This document shows positions 59,104 through 64,000 of a DNA stretch of 64,000 nt, one piece after another. The DNA lies in assembly GCF_037094685.1 (NCBI RefSeq), contig NZ_CP146614.1:2604001-2668000 (forward strand), in the 5' to 3' direction. The translations under genes and the position numbers were made by a program. Within the stretch, counting starts at the first letter, position 1. Each line of letters begins with the position of its first letter. Origin of the DNA: Massilia sp. METH4 (GTDB lineage Bacteria > Pseudomonadota > Gammaproteobacteria > Burkholderiales > Burkholderiaceae_D). The notes below the pieces were generated by a model, which saw only the letters and a program-made list of their open reading frames with translations, did not search any database and was not told where the DNA came from.

Positions 59104-60954
59104 TTATTTGAAACCATATCGAAGGGCGGCGAACACGTTCGAGCCGCCCGTCTGGTAGAAGCGGGCCAGTTCGTAGTCCTTGTCGCCCACGTTATTCCAG
59201 CGCACCAGCGCCGACCAGTCCTGGTTGAAGCGGTAGGTGGCGAACAGGTTCACCACGCCGTAGCCGGCCAGGCGATTGCGGTTGGCGGCATCGTCGTAGC
59301 GGCTGGAGGACAGTTGCCATTCCACGCCGCCGCGAAGCGCGCCCATGTCGTACTCGGCGGCGATGTTCGCGTGACGCTTGGCGCGGCGCTGCAGGCGCTT
59401 GCCGGTGGTCTCGTCCTTCGGATCCGCGAAGTCGGCGTTCGCCGTCAGCAGCAGCTTGCCCATCTGGCGCTCGGCCGTCAGCGACAGGCCTTCCAGCAGC
59501 GCCTTGTTGATGTTGTAGGCGCAGCCCCACTCGTACTTCTCTCCGTCGTTCGGGTATGGGCACGGGCTCGTATTGAGCAGCAGGTTGTCCAGCTTGTTGT
59601 GGTAATACACGGCGGCCAGCTGCGTGGTGCCGTCGTCGTAGCGCAGGCCCACTTCGGCATTGCGGCCTTCTTCCGGCTTGTTGTTCTTGTTGCCGTAGCC
59701 GGGGTAATACAGCTCGTTGAACGACGGGGCGCGGAAGCTGGTGGCGTAGCTTGCCTCGGCAGTCAAGGCACTGGTGATGCGGTAGCCGTAGCCGACCGAA
59801 CCGGTGGTCTTCGCGCCGTATTCCGAGTTGTCATCGCGGCGTACGCCCACGTTGGCCAGGTGGGCGCCGCGTTTCAGGCTGTAGTTGGCTGCGACCGAGT
59901 TGGTGTGGCGCGCGCGGTTCAGGGCGGCGGTGGAGCCATCCACGTCTTCCTTGCGGTGCTCGTACAGCAGCTGCAGGTTGTCGCCGCCGATGCGCAAATC
60001 GTTCTGCCACGTGAAGGTGCTGGTTGTGGTGTCGATCTGGCTGGAGCCGAACGCGCCCACGCCGTAGACCGAACCGGACTTGTCGCGCGACTGCGAAGCC
60101 TGCACCAGCATCGTCCAGAACGGCAGGAGCTGGTTGCGGGCATACACCCCGACATTGCTAACCGTTTGCGTACTGTAGGAAGCGAAGTCCTTGCTGTCGT
60201 AATCCGACACGGTATCGGTGTAGAAGAACATCGCGCCCACTTCATGACCCGGCGACAGCTTGTACGCCACCTGGCCCGCCGCGCTCTTGCGGTCGTAGCC
60301 GTCGTCGTCCGGGTCGAAGTTCGCGCTGGGGCGACGGGTCGACGAGAAGCCGTCGGAGCGCTCCTTGCCGACGGAGAAGGCGTAGCTCAGCCGGTCGGTG
60401 CCGCCGGATACGGCCGCATCTGCGGCATAGGTGTCGTGCGTACCGCCGCCGATGGAGGCGGCGATCGATGGCGCCCCGCTGCCTTTTTTCGTGAACAGCT
60501 GGATCACGCCGCCGATCGCGTCCGCGCCGTACAGCGTGGACAAGGGGCCGTACACGATCTCGATACGGTCGATGGCCGACAGTGGAATGCCGTTCCAGCT
60601 GGCCGAGCCGGTCGAGGCGGAGGCGATGCGGATGCCATCTACCAGCACCACGCTCTGGTTGCCGTTGGCGCCGCGGATGAAGACATTCGACTGGGTGCCA
60701 GGGCCGCCGGTGCGCGACACTTCGAGGCCGCGCTGGCGCTGCAACAGTTCGGTGAGGGAACCGGCGCCGGAGTTGGCGATTTCCTCGGCCGAGATGGTGA
60801 CGGTATCGCTGATCACCTCGCTGGCCAGGGTGGGCGTGCGGGTGGCGGTGACGATGATGGAATCGATGGCGGTGGCCTGGGCGTGGGCCGCCGGCGCGGC
60901 AATGGCCAGCGCCAGCGAGGCGAGCGCCGCCTGGGATGCTACAGGAGAGGTCAT
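59104..60954 (-). CDS. btuB: TonB-dependent cobalamin receptor BtuB
   Basis: Outer-membrane B12 transporter, 616 aa. TonB box region IDSIIVTATRTPTLASEV, plug domain (LLQRQRGLEVSRTGGPGTQS; GNQSVVLVDGIRIA; IERIEIVYGPLSTLYGADAI), then a 22-strand barrel ending LRYGFK with terminal aromatic-x residues. ATG 60954 gives a signal peptide with poor N-terminal charge and weak ribosome site; TTG 60987 (11 codons up) adds an Arg and may be the real start. Preceded by a cobalamin riboswitch. Confidence 0.94.
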   Translation of the reverse strand: MTSPVASQAALASLALAIAAPAAHAQATAIDSIIVTATRTPTLASEVISDTVTISAEEIANSGAGSLTELLQRQRGLEVSRTGGPGTQSNVFIRGANGNQSVVLVDGIRIASASTGSASWNGIPLSAIDRIEIVYGPLSTLYGADAIGGVIQLFTKKGSGAPSIAASIGGGTHDTYAADAAVSGGTDRLSYAFSVGKERSDGFSSTRRPSANFDPDDDGYDRKSAAGQVAYKLSPGHEVGAMFFYTDTVSDYDSKDFASYSTQTVSNVGVYARNQLLPFWTMLVQASQSRDKSGSVYGVGAFGSSQIDTTTSTFTWQNDLRIGGDNLQLLYEHRKEDVDGSTAALNRARHTNSVAANYSLKRGAHLANVGVRRDDNSEYGAKTTGSVGYGYRITSALTAEASYATSFRAPSFNELYYPGYGNKNNKPEEGRNAEVGLRYDDGTTQLAAVYYHNKLDNLLLNTSPCPYPNDGEKYEWGCAYNINKALLEGLSLTAERQMGKLLLTANADFADPKDETTGKRLQRRAKRHANIAAEYDMGALRGGVEWQLSSSRYDDAANRNRLAGYGVVNLFATYRFNQDWSALVRWNNVGDKDYELARFYQTGGSNVFAALRYGFK

Positions 60955-61040
60955 GGCAAATCTTGGTAAAAGTGGGCAACCGGCCAACGTCCCCGCAGGC
61001 CGGATTGAACAGAGCGCACGCCCGGCGCGGCTCCACCTGT

Positions 61041-61250
61041 TCTGGCCGGTATCCGGGCTGGCGGGCATCACGGTCCGGCCTTCCCATGCGAATTCGCACA
61101 GTGGCTGTTGCGGACTGCTGCCGCGCAGTGAACATATTCGCGTTCGCGCGGCTGCCTGCTTACCGTTGCGGGGGCAGCATACGTTGGCCGTGGATACGGC
61201 TTCGTATTTCCCGTTTAACTGCGCTCGAGGACTCGGGCGCGGGCACCAAA
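61041..61250 (-). promoter_or_regulatory. Cobalamin (AdoCbl) riboswitch upstream of btuB
   Basis: On the minus strand, in order: GGTGCC (61247-61242), AGTTAAACGGGAA, GCTGCCCCCGCAACGGTAAG, the B12 box core GCCACTG, and GGGAAGGC, all at family-typical spacing. The ligand-bound RNA should repress btuB and the genes transcribed with it. The 3' limit is approximate; the 348-bp gap between btuB and cobC holds this element and its promoter. Confidence 0.95.
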
Positions 61251-61258
61251 ACCGTGCA

Positions 61259-61264
61259 ATTATA
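61259..61264 (-). promoter_or_regulatory. -10 element of the btuB transcript
   Basis: TATAAT on the minus strand; the expected start of transcription (about 61252) falls just before the first riboswitch helix. The -35 position lies inside the 11-bp tandem repeat and is poor (CGCTCG). Confidence 0.65.
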
Positions 61265-61267
61265 AAG

Positions 61268-61311
61268 TATCAAGCGGGTATCGAGCGGGTATCGAGCCGC
61301 TATCAAGTCGC
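61268..61311. repeat. Four tandem 11-bp units at the cobC 3' end and btuB promoter
   Basis: TATCAAGCGGG, TATCGAGCGGG, TATCGAGCCGC, TATCAAGTCGC, followed by a degenerate TGTCAGCCGC. The array covers the btuB promoter upstream region and the last codons and stop of cobC. Confidence 0.85.
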
Positions 61312-61848
61312 TGTCAGCCGCAGCATTTCTCCGTAGGCGATGCGGTGCGGGCTGGCCGCGGCGGCCAACGCCGCCTGTTCCAGCGGCGCGCCACCGGCCA
61401 GCGTGGCCGCCAGGCGCATGGTGCCGGCGTGGCAGATGACGACGGCGCGTTCGCTGCCGTGCCGCCGGATCGCGCCCATTGCCGCTGCAACGCGGCGCGC
61501 CACGGCCAGCACCGATTCCCCGCCACCGGGGCGGTAGTGCAGCAGGTCGGCCGCCCAGGCATCGACTTCCGCGCGCGGGATGTCTTGCCAGCTGCGTTCT
61601 TCCCAATTACCGAAATCCATCTCGGCCAGGTTCGGGTCGAGGAGCACATCGGGCGACAGGAGCCGGGCCAGGTCGGCGCAACGGCGCAAGGGACTTGAGA
61701 ACAGTGGCGCACCGCCGGGCAATCCCGCCGCGGCCAGCATGGCATGCACGCGGGCCAGCTCGGCCGGATCGGGCGCGAGGTCGGCGCGGCCGTAGCAAAT
61801 GCCGTCCGCCGCGAGCGGTCGCGGATGGCGGACGAGGATCAGCTCCAC
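61303..61848 (-). CDS. cobC: Alpha-ribazole phosphatase CobC (histidine phosphatase family)
   Basis: Dephosphorylates alpha-ribazole phosphate in nucleotide-loop assembly; 181 aa. GTG 61848 starts VELILVRHPRPLAADGICYG, with catalytic His in the RH motif (RHP rather than RHG, seen in this subgroup) and CYGRADLAP; the second His is in VVICHAGTMRLAATL. It overlaps the cobS stop by 10 nt. GTG 61863 is an alternative start. Its 3' end enters an 11-bp repeat. Confidence 0.88.
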   Translation of the reverse strand: MELILVRHPRPLAADGICYGRADLAPDPAELARVHAMLAAAGLPGGAPLFSSPLRRCADLARLLSPDVLLDPNLAEMDFGNWEERSWQDIPRAEVDAWAADLLHYRPGGGESVLAVARRVAAAMGAIRRHGSERAVVICHAGTMRLAATLAGGAPLEQAALAAAASPHRIAYGEMLRLTAT

Positions 61849-62603
61849 CGCGCCAGCACGCACAGGTAAAACGCCGCTTCCGTCAATTGCTGGACCGCGC
61901 CCAGGCCATCGCCCGTATAGCCACCCAGCCGTTGCCGCAGCTTGCGGCCAAACCATAGCGTGACGAGCGCCATCGCCGCAATGCCGAGCGCGATGCTCCG
62001 CCACTCCAGCCAGCCCAGGAGCATGGCCGCCAGCACGGCCGGCACGCAACAGGCCAGGGCGATGGCGAATTCGCCGCCGGTCATCTGCTGCGCCATCGGC
62101 TTGGCCTTGCCCTCGGAGCGGGCATAGTCCATCTTCCAGATCAGGCTTGCCGCCATCAGGCGCGAGAGCGGATGTGCGACGCACAGCGCGGCGACTGCGC
62201 CGAGCGGCGGCAGGTGGGCCAGCGCCGCGCATTTCACGGCGAGCAGCATGATGATCCCGATCGCACCGTAGGCGCCGATGCGTGAATCCTTCATGATTTC
62301 CAGTGCCCGCTCGCGGGTCATGCCGCCGCCCAGGCCATCGCAGGTGTCGGCAAACCCATCTTCATGGAAGGCGCCGGTGAGATAGATGCCGGCGGCGGTG
62401 GATAGCAGCACGGCAACGGCCGATGGCAAGACCTGCACCGCCGCCCAGTAGACGGCCGCCGCGGCGGCGCCGACAACGAGGCCGACGAGCGGGAAGTAGC
62501 GCGAGGCGTGGTGCAGCCAGTGCGGTTCGAAACCCACCCAGCGGGGGATCGGCAGGCGCGTGAAGAATTGCAGCGCGATGAAGAACAGCCGCACCTGCAG
62601 CAT
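61839..62603 (-). CDS. cobS: Adenosylcobinamide-GDP ribazoletransferase CobS
   Basis: Membrane cobalamin synthase joining AdoCbi-GDP and alpha-ribazole; 254 aa. Family start LFFIALQFFTRLPIPRWVGF; the diagnostic acidic stretch GAFHEDGFADTCDGLGGGMT then RERALEIMKDSRIGAYGAIG; several membrane helices. It follows cobT by 3 nt. Confidence 0.95.
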   Translation of the reverse strand: MLQVRLFFIALQFFTRLPIPRWVGFEPHWLHHASRYFPLVGLVVGAAAAAVYWAAVQVLPSAVAVLLSTAAGIYLTGAFHEDGFADTCDGLGGGMTRERALEIMKDSRIGAYGAIGIIMLLAVKCAALAHLPPLGAVAALCVAHPLSRLMAASLIWKMDYARSEGKAKPMAQQMTGGEFAIALACCVPAVLAAMLLGWLEWRSIALGIAAMALVTLWFGRKLRQRLGGYTGDGLGAVQQLTEAAFYLCVLARWS

Positions 62604-62606
62604 CGT

Positions 62607-63638
62607 TCAGCTCTTCCCGCTGACCTGGGCCGAGTCGAAGGTGGCCATGCGGTTCAGGAAATTGACGGCCGCGTGCAGCAGCGGCAACGCCAGCGCGCTG
62701 CCCGTGCCTTCGCCGAGCCGCAGGTCGAGCTGCAGCAGCGGTTTGGCGCCCAGCGCCTCGAGCATCTGCCGGTGGCCGTTTTCATTGGAGCAGTGCGCGA
62801 ACACGCAATAGTCGAGGATCGCCGGCTGCAACCGTGCCGCCACGAGCAGGGCGCTGGTGACGATGAAGCCGTCGATCAGCAGCACCATGCGGCGCTCGGC
62901 CGCCTTCAGCATGGCGCCCGCCATCATGGCGATCTCGAAGCCGCCGAAGGTGGCCAGCACGTCGAGCGGCTCGGTCGTGCCAACGTGCCGCGCCGCCGCG
63001 GCCTCGATCACGCGGCCCTTGTGCAGCACGCCCGCCGGCGGCAGGCCGGTCCCGGCGCCCACGCACGCGGCGGCCGGGATGCCCGTCAGCTTGTGCATCA
63101 GGGCGGCGGCGGCCGTGGTATTGCCGATGCCCATTTCACCGAAGCCAAGCACATTGCCCGGCAGCGCTTCGGCCAGCACCATGCCGTGGGCCAGCGCTTG
63201 CGTGCATTGTTCCGCCGTCATCGCCGGCTCGACTGCGAAGTTGCGCGTGCCGTGGGCGATCTTGCGGTCCGTGAGGCCGGCGCGGGCGCCGAAGTCGTGC
63301 GCCACGCCGGCATCGATCACCTGCAGAGCGCAGCCGTTCTGCGCGGCGAACACATTGATCGCCGCACCGCCGGAAAGGAAATTCTCGACCATCTGCCACG
63401 TCACGTCCTGCGGGAAGGCCGAGATGCCTTCGGCGACCACGCCGTGGTCGCCGGCGAAGACGAGGATGGCCGGCGCGTCGATCGCCGGCGCCGTGGTGCG
63501 CTGGATCAGGCCGACCTGGCGCGCCAGCGTTTCCAGCATGCCCAGGCTGCCAGGCGGCTTGGTCTTGTTGTCGATGGCGTGCGCGAGGCGCGCGGCCAGC
63601 TCGGCGTCGGCCGTGGCGGCGATGGTGGGCAGGTTCAT
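62607..63638 (-). CDS. cobT: Nicotinate-nucleotide:dimethylbenzimidazole phosphoribosyltransferase CobT
   Basis: Makes alpha-ribazole phosphate from DMB and NaMN; 343 aa from ATG 63638 ([20 protein letters not shown]). Conserved: [47 protein letters not shown], and the catalytic Glu in [15 protein letters not shown]. First gene of cobT-cobS-cobC, divergent from the response regulator with 41 nt between starts. Confidence 0.96.
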   Translation of the reverse strand: MNLPTIAATADAELAARLAHAIDNKTKPPGSLGMLETLARQVGLIQRTTAPAIDAPAILVFAGDHGVVAEGISAFPQDVTWQMVENFLSGGAAINVFAAQNGCALQVIDAGVAHDFGARAGLTDRKIAHGTRNFAVEPAMTAEQCTQALAHGMVLAEALPGNVLGFGEMGIGNTTAAAALMHKLTGIPAAACVGAGTGLPPAGVLHKGRVIEAAAARHVGTTEPLDVLATFGGFEIAMMAGAMLKAAERRMVLLIDGFIVTSALLVAARLQPAILDYCVFAHCSNENGHRQMLEALGAKPLLQLDLRLGEGTGSALALPLLHAAVNFLNRMATFDSAQVSGKS

Positions 63639-63667
63639 GGAACGGGAACGGTAGCGAAAGCCGGAAT

Positions 63668-63673
63668 TATAAT
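63668..63673 (+). promoter_or_regulatory. -10 element directly before the response-regulator start
   Basis: TATAAT ends 6 nt before the ATG at 63680, so transcription should start at or within a base of the start codon, giving a leaderless message. No Shine-Dalgarno is seen. Confidence 0.45.
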
Positions 63674-63679
63674 GTCGCA

Positions 63680-64000
63680 ATGCGCATCCTCATCATCGAA
63701 GACAATCCCGACATCGTCGCCAACCTGTACGGCTTTCTCGAGCCGAAAGGCCATGTGCTCGATTCGGCGGCCAATGGCTATGGCGGGCTGGCGCTGGCCG
63801 CCCAGAACGAATACGACGCCGTCGTGCTGGACGTCATGCTGCCCGGCATGAACGGCCTGGAACTGTGCCACAAGCTGCGCGGCGAGCTGCGCAAGGACAT
63901 GCCGGTGCTGATGCTGACGGCGCGCGACACGCTGGAAGACAAGGTGGCCGGCTTCGACAGCGGTGCCGACGATTACCTGGTCAAGCCGTTTTCCCTGGTC
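63680..64000 (+). CDS. OmpR-type response regulator, 3' partial
   Basis: The first 107 residues of a receiver domain: [20 protein letters not shown], phosphoacceptor Asp in [16 protein letters not shown] (about D51), Thr in [20 protein letters not shown], and Lys in [11 protein letters not shown]. The DDYLVKPF form is typical of OmpR/PhoB regulators with a winged-helix output domain, which lies beyond the right edge. Expected to be followed by its histidine kinase. Confidence 0.9.
   Translation, partial: MRILIIEDNPDIVANLYGFLEPKGHVLDSAANGYGGLALAAQNEYDAVVLDVMLPGMNGLELCHKLRGELRKDMPVLMLTARDTLEDKVAGFDSGADDYLVKPFSLV

Overview
The window comes from a high-GC betaproteobacterium, most likely family Oxalobacteraceae and a Massilia/Duganella/Telluria-type organism. 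This rests on the 16S sequence as I read it, the rrn layout 16S-Ile-Ala-23S-5S-5S, high GC throughout, and gene neighbourhoods such as rpe-gph-trpEGDC with apaG and mltA. The genus is an inference; no search was run. I see no transposase, prophage, CRISPR array or origin; it reads as ordinary chromosome with several notable regulatory elements.

Layout. 1-5486: urea ABC transporter urtABCDE (+; urtA cut by the left edge), with two copies of a hairpin repeat between urtA and urtB. 5690-10010 (-): a LuxR-type response regulator and a very large transporter-fused hybrid histidine kinase (NCS1 permease + Cys-rich module + HisKA/HATPase + receiver). It converges on urt and is the most unusual protein here. 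10141-16997 (-): a six-gene RND metal-efflux-like operon. 17078-17812: solitary modA behind a textbook ModE operator. 17993-20704: a host-attachment-family protein, a disordered Gly/Ala-rich protein and gdhA with an NtrC-like palindrome. 20921-22802: a chemoreceptor and tRNA-Phe. 22973-32223 (+): dkgB, a UbiH-like monooxygenase, a DsbC-like protein, then a tightly packed set (2Fe-2S subunit, molybdopterin subunit, MobA-like transferase, M61 peptidase, diguanylate cyclase). 32403-38605 (-): rpe, gph, then the trp genes E-G-D-lysE-C preceded by a previously unmarked trp leader peptide and attenuator. 38781-43195: apaG, a 39-aa membrane protein, mltA, uspA, an MFS transporter and an enoyl-CoA hydratase. 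43271-48923: a complete rRNA operon with two 5S genes. 49010-50467: a DHA2 drug exporter. 50545-63638 (-): the late cobalamin pathway and B12 uptake (cobT-cobS-cobC, then a cobalamin riboswitch driving btuB-btuC-btuD-cobO-cobB-cobU-cbiB-cobD-btuF-cobQ). 63680-end: the start of an OmpR-type response regulator cut by the right edge.

Functional themes. Nitrogen: urea uptake, a permease-type sensor kinase facing it, and gdhA under a likely NtrC site. Molybdenum: ModE-controlled modA plus a molybdo-hydroxylase and its probable cofactor cytidylyltransferase. Cobalamin: uptake and assembly downstream of the corrin ring under riboswitch control. Tryptophan: ribosome-mediated attenuation. Most starts were moved inward from the longest reading frame to the first codon that fits the family start, a Shine-Dalgarno or an ATGA-type overlap.
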